A stretch of 64,000 nucleotides of DNA from positions 310,001 through 374,000 of the forward strand of contig NZ_JAATOT010000004.1 in assembly GCF_011806455.1 (NCBI RefSeq), read 5' to 3'. A program made the position numbers and the translations under genes. Source of the stretch: Celeribacter sp. HF31 (GTDB lineage: Bacteria; Pseudomonadota; Alphaproteobacteria; Rhodobacterales; Rhodobacteraceae). Under the pieces are notes generated by a model, which saw only the letters and a program-made list of their open reading frames with translations, searched no databases and was not told where the DNA came from. This document shows positions 47,591 to 57,123 of this stretch, one piece after another (within the stretch, counting starts at the first letter, position 1; each line of letters begins with the position of its first letter).

Positions 47591-48769
47591 ATGAATAAGC
47601 TAACGACTTTTCTCACCGCAGCGACCCTTGTCGCCGCTCCCGCCTTTGCTCAAGACGACGCCTGGGAAACCCAAGGGCTCACGGATGACGCCATCACCAT
47701 CGGTGTGATGGGGCCGTTCTCCGGCAATGCGTCGTCCTATAGCAAAGCCCTGATCGGCATGATGGCCTATTACGACAAGGTCAACGAAGAGGGTGGCGTG
47801 CATGGCCGCAAACTGGTCGCGGTTCAGGAAGACACCGCCTGCGACAGTGCCAAAGGCCTCGCCGCCGCCAAGAAACTGATCTCCCAAGACGAAGTGTTCA
47901 TGCTTCAGGGCAACTCCTGCTCCGGCGTGGCGCTGGCGCTGCGTCCGACCATCGAAGAAGCGGGGCTTCCGTGGATCGTCGCCCATGCGGTGAGCGACTC
48001 GATCTCCGATCCGCTGGCGGCGAATATCTTTCACGGTGTGCCGACCGGACGTGCGAATGGCTACGCCATGGCGGCCTTCGTGCTCTCCAAGCCGGACACA
48101 AAAAACGTTGCAATCATCGAGCATTCCAACGACTGGGCGCACAGCTATTCCAACCCGGCGCGCGACTATCTGAAAGAGCATGGCGTCGAGCCGACCGCCG
48201 AACTGACCATGGAGCGCGGCCAGACCGATGCCACCGCGCAGGTGCTGAAGCTGCGCCAGAACAAGCCCGATTTCATCATCGCAGCGCTTTATGAGGCGGA
48301 AACCGCCATCTTCCTGCGCGATCTGAAGAAATACGGCATGGGGGACATCCCGGTCATGGGCACCGCGGGCACCGACCTTGAAAACACGCTCAAGCGCACC
48401 GGCGATTTCGAGACCGTCCAAAACTACTACGTGATCCACTCCTATGTCGACAATCTCGACGGCGAGAAAATGAAGCCCTGGGGCGACATGATCCACAAAT
48501 ACTACCCGGACGAAGAGCTTTCGACCTTCTCCTTTGTCTCCATCGGATCTGCCGAGGCGCTGGTCTCCGCCCTCGAAGCCGTGGGACCGGATCTCACCCG
48601 TTCCAAACTGATCGCGGCACTCGAAGAGGTGCGGGACTTTGACACTGGTATCCTGTCCGATCCGATCACCTGGACTCCCGAGGATCACCAAGGCGTCAAA
48701 GGCTCTGCCGTGGCCGGTTTCGTCGATGGTGAACCGACCGTTCTCAAAGCCTGGGGCCAGCCCTACTAA
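47591..48769 (+). CDS. Liv-type ABC transporter substrate-binding protein
   Basis: 392 residues with signal peptide (cut near APAFA). Type I periplasmic binding fold of the LivK/amide-urea class (ITIGVMGPFSGNASSYSKALIGMMAYYDKVNEEGGVHGRKL; DTACDSAKGLAAAKKLI). It binds the solute in the periplasm; the amino-acid or amide nature of the solute is presumed from family. ATG 47591 follows ACAGGAG. Confidence 0.9.
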   Translation: MNKLTTFLTAATLVAAPAFAQDDAWETQGLTDDAITIGVMGPFSGNASSYSKALIGMMAYYDKVNEEGGVHGRKLVAVQEDTACDSAKGLAAAKKLISQDEVFMLQGNSCSGVALALRPTIEEAGLPWIVAHAVSDSISDPLAANIFHGVPTGRANGYAMAAFVLSKPDTKNVAIIEHSNDWAHSYSNPARDYLKEHGVEPTAELTMERGQTDATAQVLKLRQNKPDFIIAALYEAETAIFLRDLKKYGMGDIPVMGTAGTDLENTLKRTGDFETVQNYYVIHSYVDNLDGEKMKPWGDMIHKYYPDEELSTFSFVSIGSAEALVSALEAVGPDLTRSKLIAALEEVRDFDTGILSDPITWTPEDHQGVKGSAVAGFVDGEPTVLKAWGQPY

Positions 48770-48790
48770 TTTCCTCCCCGACTGACTGGC

Positions 48791-48812
48791 TCCGGCGCAC
48801 CAACGCGCCGGA
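48791..48812 (+). promoter_or_regulatory. intra-operon hairpin after binding-protein gene
   Basis: An 8-bp stem TCCGGCGC/GCGCCGGA with a six-base loop, followed by CCTTTTCC. It sits between the receptor and permease genes, as do the hairpins after tctC and dctP. Confidence 0.5.
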
Positions 48813-48833
48813 CCTTTTCCAGGAGAAATACCG

Positions 48834-49703
48834 ATGCTGATGCAGCTGACATTGGGCGGATTCGCCCAAGGGGCGATCTATGCCCTCATCGCCCTCTCTC
48901 TGACCGTTGTCTATCGCTCGACCACGGTTGTGAACTTTGGCCATGGCGACTTCGTGATGGCAGGGGCCTTTCTTTCCTATGTTCTGGTCGTGCTCGCGGG
49001 CATTGCCTTTCTTCCGGCCGCTGTGCTCGCCATGCTCGCCATGTTTGTGCTGGGCGTGTTCTTCAGCAAAGGTCTGATCCGACCCATCCGGGGCGGTCCA
49101 CATATCGGACTGGCGCTCATGTGTATCTCGGCGGGCTACATCCTGCGTGGGATCGCGCGGATGGTCTGGGGGCGCGAAGTGCTCCCCATGCCGCCGGTGT
49201 TCGACATCGAACCGATTTTCATCGGCAATCTCGTCATCACGGGCGACGCGGTCTTTATCATCGGGACGGTCTTTGTCCTCTTGGTGGTCTTCTTTGGCCT
49301 TCTCGGCCTCACCGACCTCGGCAAGATGGTGCAGGCGGTCTACCAAAGCCCGCGCGGCGCCCGCCTCATTGGCCTGAACGTCGAGCGTTTCAACGATTTT
49401 AGCTGGGGTGTTGGCGCGGCCCTTGGTGCCCTCGGTGGTATCCTCGTCGCGCCCATCTCGCTCCTGCATCCGGACCTTGGCGCCTCCTTCCTGATCAAAG
49501 GCTTTGCCGCCATGACACTCGGGGGCTTTGGCTCTCTGGGCGGCGCGGTTCTGGGCGGCATCCTTCTGGGGCTCGCGGAACAATATGCCGGGGCCTACCT
49601 CGACAGCGCCCTGATCGAGATCACCGCCTATGTCGTCATCGTGCTGGTGCTGTTCATTCGTCCGCATGGCCTCTTTGGCCGCAAAGCCGTGGTGAAGGTG
49701 TAA
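48834..49703 (+). CDS. livH: Liv-type ABC transporter permease (LivH)
   Basis: 289 residues with about eight membrane segments. LivH pattern: LGGFAQGAIYALIALSLTVVYRSTTVVNFGHGDFVMAGAF near the start and GALGGILVAPISLLHPDLGASFLIKGFAAMTLGGFGSL later. It pairs with the next permease. Confidence 0.92.
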   Translation: MLMQLTLGGFAQGAIYALIALSLTVVYRSTTVVNFGHGDFVMAGAFLSYVLVVLAGIAFLPAAVLAMLAMFVLGVFFSKGLIRPIRGGPHIGLALMCISAGYILRGIARMVWGREVLPMPPVFDIEPIFIGNLVITGDAVFIIGTVFVLLVVFFGLLGLTDLGKMVQAVYQSPRGARLIGLNVERFNDFSWGVGAALGALGGILVAPISLLHPDLGASFLIKGFAAMTLGGFGSLGGAVLGGILLGLAEQYAGAYLDSALIEITAYVVIVLVLFIRPHGLFGRKAVVKV

Positions 49704-49707
49704 GAAC

Positions 49708-50691
49708 ATGAGTACGACCATGCCAACCTCCCGCCAACGCCGCCTGCGCACTTGGGCCTTCTGGGCCGTCCCCGTGCTCTTGCTGCTCACGCCTCTGGCC
49801 ACCAACGCCTACACGCAATTCATCATCAACGGGATGCTGATCTCGATCCTCGTGACCTTGGGCTTCACGCTCGTGATTGGCAACCTCGGCCAGCTCGCTT
49901 TTGCCAACACCGCGTTTTTCGGGATCGGGGCCTATGCCTCCGCCATCCTGTCCGCAAAGCTCGGCCTGCCGTGGATCATGACGATCCCTCTTGCGGGGGC
50001 GCTCGGCGCGCTCGGAGGCTTTCTGGCCTCTTCCGCAGCCCTGCGTGGCATCCGTTCCTACTACCTCGCGATCATCACCTTGGCCTTTGGCGAGTTGATG
50101 CGCTGGGCCTACCTGCACACCAAGCCGCTCACGGGTGGCACCGATGGTCTGCCCTTGCCGCGTGAGACCATGTTCGGCATCTCGCTGAGCGATGACACGT
50201 TGAAGTTCTACATCTTCCTCGCGGTGACTGTCGTTCTCGTCAAAGCCACGCTGAATCTCCTGCGCTCTCGCTTTGGTCGCGCCGTCATGGCGGTGCGCGA
50301 AAACGAAGTGGCCACGGCCTCTCTCGCCATTCCGACCGCGCGGGTGATCCTCACCACCTTCATCTGGTCGGGCTTTGTAGTTGGCTGTGCGGGCGCGCTG
50401 TTTGCCCGCCACGTCGGCCATGTCTTCCCGGAAAGCTTCGGCATGCTGCACCTCATCGCCTCCTTCGCGATGGTGTTGGTCGGGGGCCTTGGGTCTGTCC
50501 TCGGCGCCGTGCTCGGCGCTGTGGTCCTGACCGCCTTGCCGGAATATCTGCGGGCGTTTCCGGGGATGGAAGAACTGTTCTTCGGCCTGATCGTCGCCGC
50601 CGTGCTGGTCGCCATGCCTTTGGGGCTTGCAAGCCTCCTGCGCCGTCTCTCGCCCATCTTCGTGGAACGCTATTACCGGGAGGAATCGTGA
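49708..50691 (+). CDS. livM: Liv-type ABC transporter permease (LivM)
   Basis: 327 residues with about nine membrane segments. LivM pattern: LVIGNLGQLAFANTAFFGIGAYASAIL; FGRAVMAVRENEVATASLAIPTARVILTTF. It starts four bases after livH, and its stop overlaps the livG start (TGATG). Confidence 0.92.
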   Translation: MSTTMPTSRQRRLRTWAFWAVPVLLLLTPLATNAYTQFIINGMLISILVTLGFTLVIGNLGQLAFANTAFFGIGAYASAILSAKLGLPWIMTIPLAGALGALGGFLASSAALRGIRSYYLAIITLAFGELMRWAYLHTKPLTGGTDGLPLPRETMFGISLSDDTLKFYIFLAVTVVLVKATLNLLRSRFGRAVMAVRENEVATASLAIPTARVILTTFIWSGFVVGCAGALFARHVGHVFPESFGMLHLIASFAMVLVGGLGSVLGAVLGAVVLTALPEYLRAFPGMEELFFGLIVAAVLVAMPLGLASLLRRLSPIFVERYYREES

Positions 50692-51455
50692 TGACCGAAC
50701 TTCTGCACGTCAATGGATTGAGCGTCCGCTTCTCCGGCCTCACGGCCTTGGACGATGTCTCTTTCACCCTTCAGGAAGGCGCGGTGCGTGCCGTGATCGG
50801 GCCGAACGGAGCGGGCAAGTCCACGCTGTTCAACGCGATCTCTGGCTACGTCACGCCGACCTCTGGCACCGTCCATCTCAAGGGCCAGGAGCTGACCAAG
50901 CTCACGCCGCATGAGATCGCCGAACAGGGCGTCCGCCGAACCTTTCAAAATGGTGGGCTGTTCCCGGAGCTGACGGTTCTCGAAAACGTCCTCACCGGGC
51001 TTCACGCCCAGATCGAAGGCTCGTTCCTCGACATCCTCTTGGGTCGCTCCAAGGCGCTCAAATCCGAGGCCGAGAACATCCACCGGGCGCGGGAGCTTTT
51101 GAAGCTCATGTCGATGGATCACATGGCCGACACAAGGGCAGGGGACCTGTCCGGCGGTCAACAACGGATCGTCGAAATCGTCCGTACCGTGGCCTCCGAC
51201 CCGCCGGTTCTCCTGCTCGACGAACCCGCTGTGGGTCTGTCCCCCGTTGCCCGCGCTCAGATGATGGAGATCATCCATCGCCTCGCTGGCGAAAAAGGGG
51301 TCGGCATCCTGCTCATTGAACACGCGGTGGAGCTTGTGATGGCCGCCGCCGACCGCATCCTCGTGATGGCGGCAGGCGCGCGCATCGCCGAGGGCACACC
51401 CGAAGAAATCCGCGAAGATCGCGCTGTCTTGGAGGCTTACCTTGGACACTCCTGA
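50691..51455 (+). CDS. livG: Liv-type ABC transporter ATPase (LivG)
   Basis: 254 residues from ATG 50691, eight bases after GGGAGGAA and overlapping the livM stop; GTG 50688 is the alternative. Walker A GPNGAGKST, signature LSGGQQR, Walker B VLLLDEPAVGLS, switch His in LIEHAVE. It forms a heterodimer with LivF to power import. Confidence 0.93.
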   Translation: MTELLHVNGLSVRFSGLTALDDVSFTLQEGAVRAVIGPNGAGKSTLFNAISGYVTPTSGTVHLKGQELTKLTPHEIAEQGVRRTFQNGGLFPELTVLENVLTGLHAQIEGSFLDILLGRSKALKSEAENIHRARELLKLMSMDHMADTRAGDLSGGQQRIVEIVRTVASDPPVLLLDEPAVGLSPVARAQMMEIIHRLAGEKGVGILLIEHAVELVMAAADRILVMAAGARIAEGTPEEIREDRAVLEAYLGHS

Positions 51456-52161
51456 ACCGCTTCTCAAAATCCGTGACCTGCATGTGGGCTACGGCAAAAA
51501 ACCGATCCTGCGGGGCGCGACCTACGACGTGCTGCCGGGGGAATGTCTCACGCTTTTGGGCGCGAACGGCTCCGGCAAATCGACCTCGCTCAACGCCGTT
51601 TGCGGCTTTGTCAAACCGACCTCCGGCTCGGTGTTGTTCGATGGGATCGAGACGGCGGGTCTCTCGCCGCACAAGATCTTTTCCCATGGCATCGCGCAAG
51701 TCAGCCAGGCCCGCGATCTCTTCCCCGATCTCACAGTCGAGGACAATCTCCGGCTTGGCGCCATGCGGCGCGGGGGTAAGGAGATCAGCCAGACGCTGCA
51801 ACTGGTGTATGAGCGTTTCCCGCGCTTGGCCGAGCGCCGCAAACAGCCGACCCGCACACTTTCCGGCGGCGAACAACAGATGGTCGCCATCGGGCGCGCC
51901 CTGATGTCCCGGCCCCGGCTGTTGTTGCTTGATGAACCCTCGGGCGGCCTGTCTCCGCAGTTCTGCGAAGAGATCGCCAAGATCATCGACACGCTGAAAG
52001 AGGATGGGGTGACCATGTTGATGGTCGAACAAAACCTCAACCTCGCTTTCCGCGCTGCCGACCGCTTTATCGTCCTCAGGGACGGCGAGGTGGTGGACGG
52101 CGGCGATGTCCGCGCCATGGCGGGCGACCACGACGCGATTGTGCGCGAAATTTATCTCTGA
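51442..52161 (+). CDS. livF: Liv-type ABC transporter ATPase (LivF)
   Basis: 239 residues from TTG 51442, overlapping the livG end by 14 bases. Walker A GANGSGKST, signature LSGGEQQ, Walker B LLLLDEPSGGLS, Gln/His region MLMVEQNL. Partner of LivG. Confidence 0.92.
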   Translation: MDTPEPLLKIRDLHVGYGKKPILRGATYDVLPGECLTLLGANGSGKSTSLNAVCGFVKPTSGSVLFDGIETAGLSPHKIFSHGIAQVSQARDLFPDLTVEDNLRLGAMRRGGKEISQTLQLVYERFPRLAERRKQPTRTLSGGEQQMVAIGRALMSRPRLLLLDEPSGGLSPQFCEEIAKIIDTLKEDGVTMLMVEQNLNLAFRAADRFIVLRDGEVVDGGDVRAMAGDHDAIVREIYL

Positions 52162-52175
52162 CGAAGGACTTTAAA

Positions 52176-53144
52176 ATGACTACGCTGCATGACGATCTCA
52201 TCGTCTTCGACGGGCTGATCATCTCGGACTGGGGCCGCCCCGTGTTCGAGGCGATGGCCAAGGGCGGGCTGACCGCCGCCAATTGCACCTGCTCGGTTTG
52301 GGAAAACTTCCGCGACACGATGCTGGCCATCGGCGCCTGGAACACCCAGTTCCGCGACAACGCCGACCTGATCGTGAAGGCCAAAACCGTGGCGGACATC
52401 CGCCGCGCCAAGGACGACGGCAAAACCGCCATTGTGCTCGGGTTCCAGAACACCACCGCGTTTGAGGACCGTTTGGAAACCATCGAACTGTTCAAGGAAC
52501 AGGGCGTCGGCATCGTTCAGATGACCTATAACACCCAAAACCTCGTGGGCTCCGGGTGCTATGAGAGCACCGACAGCGGGCTGTCGGACTTCGGGCACGA
52601 AGTGGTGGCGGAGATGAACCGTGTCGGCATCCTCTGTGACCTGAGCCACGTGGGGCCGAAGACCTCGGAAGAGGTGATCCGGGCGTCGCAAAAGCCTGTG
52701 GCCTATTCGCACTGTCTGCCAGCCGGGCTCAAGGCGCATCCGCGCAACAAATCCGACGAGCAATTGCGGTTCATCGCCGATCATGACGGCTTTGTCGGCG
52801 TCACCATGTTCCCGCCCTTCCTCGCCGCTGGCAATGGCGCGACGGTCGACGATTACGTGGCCGCGATCGACTACATCGTGAACCTCGTGGGCGAAGAACG
52901 CGTGGGCTTTGGCACCGATTTCACCATGGGCTACGGGTCGAAATTCTTCGAATATCTCAATCGCGACAAAGGCTACGCCCGCCAACTCACGGACATCTGG
53001 GAGGTCGAATTCCCCGACGGTCTCGAATCCATCGCCGATTTCCCGAACCTCACGGCGGCGATGGAGCGCGCGGGCTGGTCGGAGACCAAAATCCGCCGCG
53101 TGATGGGGGAAAACTGGCTCACACTGCTCGACCGCGTTTGGTGA
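52176..53144 (+). CDS. M19 dipeptidase homologue with altered metal site
   Basis: 322 residues of the renal-dipeptidase (M19) TIM-barrel family, recognised by LCDLSHVGPKTSEEVIRASQKPVAYSHC, SDEQLRFIADHDGFVGVTMFP and the C-terminal MGENWLTLLDRVW. The N-terminal HxD pair of classical members is missing (FDGLIISDWG, residues 11-19) and the bridging Glu appears as Gln91 (LGFQN). It follows livF by 14 bases, so it probably acts on the imported compound, perhaps by a modified mechanism. Confidence 0.85.
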   Translation: MTTLHDDLIVFDGLIISDWGRPVFEAMAKGGLTAANCTCSVWENFRDTMLAIGAWNTQFRDNADLIVKAKTVADIRRAKDDGKTAIVLGFQNTTAFEDRLETIELFKEQGVGIVQMTYNTQNLVGSGCYESTDSGLSDFGHEVVAEMNRVGILCDLSHVGPKTSEEVIRASQKPVAYSHCLPAGLKAHPRNKSDEQLRFIADHDGFVGVTMFPPFLAAGNGATVDDYVAAIDYIVNLVGEERVGFGTDFTMGYGSKFFEYLNRDKGYARQLTDIWEVEFPDGLESIADFPNLTAAMERAGWSETKIRRVMGENWLTLLDRVW

Positions 53145-53198
53145 TTTCCTGCGCCGGGGCATTGTCCCCGGCCCGACGCGCGGCCTGATAGAGCTTTG

Positions 53199-53226
53199 AA
53201 AGGCCCGCTCCGAGGCGGGCCTTTTT
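53199..53226. terminator. bidirectional terminator
   Basis: Stem AAAGGCCCGC/GCGGGCCTTT with a six-base loop and T-run. It lies between the convergent M19 gene and the flavoprotein reductase. A second hairpin (GCCGGGG/CCCCGGC) lies just before, near 53152-53172. Confidence 0.85.
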
Positions 53227-54452
53227 CAGGCGGCCTCCGAGACGAGAGGCAGGGTTTTCAACGGCTGCGCGGGATCGGCGACGGCCTTGGGACAGGGCGA
53301 TTGCCCGGCCTCGATCAGGCGCTTGCCGATCATATAGGCGCGCGGGTCGTTCATCGCATCGACAGCCAAAAGCCGCCCGCCACGATAATACCAATGGCTC
53401 TGTGTCCCGGGCCTGTCGCCGGGGCGGATGACGACCTGATCGTAGCCCGTGTTCAGCCCGGCGATTTGAAGTTTGACGTCATATTGATCCGACCAGAACC
53501 ACGGTTTCGCCACATAGGGCTGGCCTTGGCCCAGCATGGTCGCAGCGGTGGCTTCGGCCTGTTCAATCGCGTTGGGCACGCTTTCCAAACGGATGCGCTG
53601 CCCTTGCCAAGGGAATGAGGCGCAATCGCCCGCCGCGAAAATCTTGGGGTGGGAGGTCTGGCCGAACACATCGACCTTGATGCCATTGTCGATCTCAAGC
53701 CCGGCCATCTCGGCCAGCGCCGTGCCGGGGCGCACGCCGATGCCGCAGATCACGAAATCGACCTCAAGTGCGGTGCCATCCGTCAACGCGGCGGAAAATC
53801 CGGTCTCGGTTTTCGTCAGGCTCTCAAGGCCACAGCCCTCGCGAATGTCCACGCCATGCGACCGGTGCAGCGCCTTGATCCAATCGGCGCTCTCTTTGGC
53901 TGCGACCCGCGCCAGAATGCGCGGCGCCATTTCGACCAAAGTGACCTGAAGCCCCTTGAGCGCCGCGACCGCCGCGGCCTCCAACCCGATATAGCCGCCG
54001 CCGACGATCAACACGCGGCGTCCCGGCGTGAACTCATGCGCCATGGCGTCGGCGTCGGCGAGCGAGCGCATGGTGTAAATCCCGGCCTCGCCCCCGCCCA
54101 TCTCAGGCGGCAGGCAGATCGGATCGGAACCAGTGGTGAGCGCGATCTGATCGACCGGCATTTCGGTGCCGTCCGCCAGCGTGATCATCATCGTCTCGGG
54201 ATCAATGGCGCTCACCCGCGCGCCGGTCAAAAGCTCTATCCCCTGCTCGCCGTAAAAGCTTTCGGGGCGCAGGAACAGCCGGTCCAGCTCCATCTCGCCG
54301 GACATATATTTCTTTGACAAAGGCGGGCGTTGATAGGGCGGCACGGGCTCTGCACCGATGAGGCTCAACCGCCCCTCATAGCCCAAAGCGCGCAGTTTGG
54401 CGGCAAGTGCGGCGCCTGCCTGGCCCGCGCCGATCACGGCGATATGCGTCAT
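53226..54452 (-). CDS. FAD-dependent NAD(P)H:ferredoxin-type reductase
   Basis: 408 residues of the putidaredoxin/rhodocoxin reductase family. FAD motif VIGAGQAGAALAAKLRALGYEG; NAD motif RRVLIVGGGYIGLEAAAVA; FAD motif IFAAGDCASF; Reductase_C domain with PWFWSDQYDVKLQIAGL. It normally reduces a ferredoxin for an oxygenase, but none is encoded nearby. It is the last gene of the cyanase operon and may reduce the acyl-CoA-dehydrogenase-type flavoprotein or a distant ferredoxin. Confidence 0.88.
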   Translation of the reverse strand: MTHIAVIGAGQAGAALAAKLRALGYEGRLSLIGAEPVPPYQRPPLSKKYMSGEMELDRLFLRPESFYGEQGIELLTGARVSAIDPETMMITLADGTEMPVDQIALTTGSDPICLPPEMGGGEAGIYTMRSLADADAMAHEFTPGRRVLIVGGGYIGLEAAAVAALKGLQVTLVEMAPRILARVAAKESADWIKALHRSHGVDIREGCGLESLTKTETGFSAALTDGTALEVDFVICGIGVRPGTALAEMAGLEIDNGIKVDVFGQTSHPKIFAAGDCASFPWQGQRIRLESVPNAIEQAEATAATMLGQGQPYVAKPWFWSDQYDVKLQIAGLNTGYDQVVIRPGDRPGTQSHWYYRGGRLLAVDAMNDPRAYMIGKRLIEAGQSPCPKAVADPAQPLKTLPLVSEAA

Positions 54453-54503
54453 GGTCTTTCCTCGGATAGAGTGAGGGCGCGGATTGCCCCGCGCCCGCCA
54501 AAA

Positions 54504-54956
54504 TCAGTACATTTTGTAGGGCAGGAATTTGCCGTCGAGCACGATCTTCACGCGGTCGCCTTTCGGGTCCTCGGTGCGCGAAATATCCATGGTGAAATCG
54601 ATGGCGGACATGATGCCGTCGCCGAATTCCTCTTCGATCAGCGCTTTCATCGTGGTGCCGTAGACGTTCACCACCTCGTAGAGACGGTAGATCAGCGGAT
54701 CGGTCGGCACAGAGGTCGGCAGCGAGCCACGGTAAGGCACGGTCATCAAGAGCGCGATTTCTTCGTCCGAGAAATTGATCCCCATGGCGTTGTCGACCTT
54801 GGCGATCTGATCTTTGGTGAGCGAGATCTGCCCCATCAGCGCGGCGGTGGTCCATTCTTTGGACTGGCCGACGGCGGCGGCCACATCGGCCCATTTGATG
54901 TCGTTGAACACCTTATGGGCGATGATTTTCTCGGTGAGTTCTGCACGGGTGGTCAT
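54504..54956 (-). CDS. cynS: cyanase
   Basis: 150 residues, near the usual 156. The C-terminal catalytic region LIYRLYEVVNVYGTTMKALIEEEFGDGIMSAIDFTMDI keeps the Arg, Glu and Ser corresponding to E. coli Arg96, Glu99 and Ser122. It converts cyanate and bicarbonate to ammonia and CO2. It is embedded in an operon with an ABC importer, sulfurtransferase and two flavoproteins, so cyanate is a likely intermediate or imported substrate. Confidence 0.95.
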   Translation of the reverse strand: MTTRAELTEKIIAHKVFNDIKWADVAAAVGQSKEWTTAALMGQISLTKDQIAKVDNAMGINFSDEEIALLMTVPYRGSLPTSVPTDPLIYRLYEVVNVYGTTMKALIEEEFGDGIMSAIDFTMDISRTEDPKGDRVKIVLDGKFLPYKMY

Positions 54957-54994
54957 CTGTTTTTCTCCGTCATGTCAGATGTTTAATTGAGATA

Positions 54995-55852
54995 TCAGGC
55001 GCCGAACGGCAGGCCGTCTTCGATCGGCAGGGACATGTCGCGCGACCATTCGTTCCAGGACCCGAAATAGATCGCGATGTCCTTGATCCCGGCCTCCTTG
55101 AGGGCCAGAAAGGTGTTCGAGGCCCGCGCGCCTTTGAAGCAATAGAGTTTCACCGGCGTGTCGGGCGTGATGCCGACGGTGGCGCATTCGGCGAGGACTT
55201 CTTCGCGGGATTTCATCATTTTGCCGTGGGCGGAGGGTTTCATCATGCGATACCATTCGATCCAGACAGCACCCGGGATACGGCCTTTGCGCGGGCAGAA
55301 GTCGACGCCGTAGGGCGAGGATGAGGTGCCGATCCATTCGTCGATGTCGCGCACGTCGAGGATCACCGCCTGCGGGTCGTCAATCGCGGCTTTCATGTCG
55401 TCCGCATCCATCATGATCGCGCCTGCGGCCTCGTCGATCGCAAAGCCCGCAGGCGTCGGCGCGACCATGGCGGTCGAGACGGGCAGGGCGTCGGCAGTCC
55501 AGGCGGCAAAGCCCCCGTGCAGCACTTTGACCTTCGGATAGCCCAGGAAGGACAGGAGGTAGAAGCCACGGCACGACTGACCAAAGCCCCCGTCCATGGC
55601 CGCCTCATAGATCACGGCGGTTTTTTCGCCATCGAGACCGGCGGCACCGAATTCGGCGGCGAATTTCTCCTTGAGTGCGGCCATCCCTGAGGCGTCCGAG
55701 GTGGCGAGGAAGGTGAAGATGTCATGCATGTTCACCGCGCCGGGGATGTGCCCGGCGGCAAAGCTTTCGGGATCGCGCGTGTCGATGATGACGGCGAGAT
55801 CGGCGTCGGAAAGTGTCTTGAGTTCAGTCGGTGTGATGAGCGCAGAGTCCAT
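54995..55852 (-). CDS. two-domain sulfurtransferase (rhodanese family)
   Basis: 285 residues with two rhodanese domains. The active Cys is Cys238 in KLYCFKGARASN; the N-terminal domain has only structural motifs. Family members move sulfane sulfur from thiosulfate or 3-mercaptopyruvate to cyanide or thiols, or act in reverse. Next to cyanase it may handle the sulfur of a thiocyanate-like compound (inference). Intergenic gaps to both neighbours are short. Confidence 0.88.
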   Translation of the reverse strand: MDSALITPTELKTLSDADLAVIIDTRDPESFAAGHIPGAVNMHDIFTFLATSDASGMAALKEKFAAEFGAAGLDGEKTAVIYEAAMDGGFGQSCRGFYLLSFLGYPKVKVLHGGFAAWTADALPVSTAMVAPTPAGFAIDEAAGAIMMDADDMKAAIDDPQAVILDVRDIDEWIGTSSSPYGVDFCPRKGRIPGAVWIEWYRMMKPSAHGKMMKSREEVLAECATVGITPDTPVKLYCFKGARASNTFLALKEAGIKDIAIYFGSWNEWSRDMSLPIEDGLPFGA

Positions 55853-55935
55853 GCGTCGGCTCCCTTTTGGTTCCGTTTGAAGTCTTGTCTTTCAGAAGTG
55901 CGGGGAGGGGCGGGCCCTCCCCCATGGTCGGGCTG

Positions 55936-57045
55936 TCAGCGTTCCATTTGCGCGATCAGCATTTTGAGATGCTTGGTCGCGGGCGTGACGATGCCGACGA
56001 AATAGGCCTCGCGCAGGCGGCGCTGGGCGGCGCCGTGACTGACATAGCCGCGCGCGCCCGTGTGAAGCTGCGCCCAATGCGCGGCCTCCATCGCCAACTC
56101 GCCGCCCCTGAGGCGCGCTTTCAGCACACGCAGGTAGAAGGCGTCGGACAGATCATAGGGTGTCTTGCAAAGCTCCAGAACCTCGGCCAGCAGCGCGTCA
56201 TAGTCCGCGCGCAGATCGGAGGCCTGTTTGTCGAGATATTGGTTCACATGGCCCAAAGGCGCCTCGACCTGTTCGATCAGCTCGATGCAATTCTTGATGA
56301 TCCCCGCCGCCATACCGCATTGCAGGATGGTGAAACCGGGGCGGATGCGTTTGACGAAATCCATCGCCGGATCGCCCAGGATATATTCGTCGGGCACAAA
56401 CACATCGCGACATTGCACATTGCAAGTGGCGGTGCCGCCCATGGCGACAAAGTCGTGGTCGAGCTTGAGCTTGATCCCCTCCCAACCGGCATGGAAAATC
56501 GCCATGACGCGTTTCGGGGAGTCCTCGCCTTCGACATCCACATGGAACATCGTGCCGAAATAGCCGTCTTCGACGAGGTTGGAGACCCATGGCAAAAGAC
56601 CTTTGACGGTATACCCGCCCTCGACCCTGGTGCCTTTGAGGCGCATCTTTTCGATCTCGCCCATGGCCTTCATCGGGTTGGACATGCCGGTGCCGCCAAG
56701 CGCCTCGCCCTTGATCACTTTCGGCAGAATCTCGGTTTTCAGGAACTCGTTGTCGGAGGAGGCGATGTACCAAGCCAGCGTGTCCTGACACCAGACACAG
56801 AAGCCCGTGGACAGGCATTCCTCGGACGTGCGCGCCATGGCGAGCACGGCGGAGCTCAGGTCGACATGGCCGTCCGGCCCGCCGACATGGGTGCCATAAG
56901 CGCCGGCCTTGCCATATGCGCGCATGACGTCTTCGGCGTAGATCCGGTCTTCGTCAATCTTTTGGACGATGCTTGCGAGATCTTCGCGGGAAATACGGTC
57001 GATCTCGTCGAAATCGTAAGCCGTGAGGGAGGTGGCGACGTTCAT
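55936..57045 (-). CDS. acyl-CoA dehydrogenase-fold flavoprotein
   Basis: 369 residues of the acyl-CoA dehydrogenase superfamily. Middle beta domain: GGTGMSNPMKAMGEIEKMRLKGTRVEGGYTVKG; C-terminal helical domain with HTGARGYVSHGAAQRRLREAYF. The classical catalytic Glu position is not evident, and the protein resembles the flavin monooxygenase branch (DszC-like) as much as true dehydrogenases. No CoA-ligase or hydratase is nearby. In this operon it may oxidise the nitrogen/sulfur substrate. Confidence 0.8.
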   Translation of the reverse strand: MNVATSLTAYDFDEIDRISREDLASIVQKIDEDRIYAEDVMRAYGKAGAYGTHVGGPDGHVDLSSAVLAMARTSEECLSTGFCVWCQDTLAWYIASSDNEFLKTEILPKVIKGEALGGTGMSNPMKAMGEIEKMRLKGTRVEGGYTVKGLLPWVSNLVEDGYFGTMFHVDVEGEDSPKRVMAIFHAGWEGIKLKLDHDFVAMGGTATCNVQCRDVFVPDEYILGDPAMDFVKRIRPGFTILQCGMAAGIIKNCIELIEQVEAPLGHVNQYLDKQASDLRADYDALLAEVLELCKTPYDLSDAFYLRVLKARLRGGELAMEAAHWAQLHTGARGYVSHGAAQRRLREAYFVGIVTPATKHLKMLIAQMER

Positions 57046-57123
57046 CTCATCTCTCCAGAGGTTGGGGGCAAAAAGGCGGCGGGCCAGCCTATGCGCGTCT
57101 CTCGGACGGCCCGCCGATTTGTG

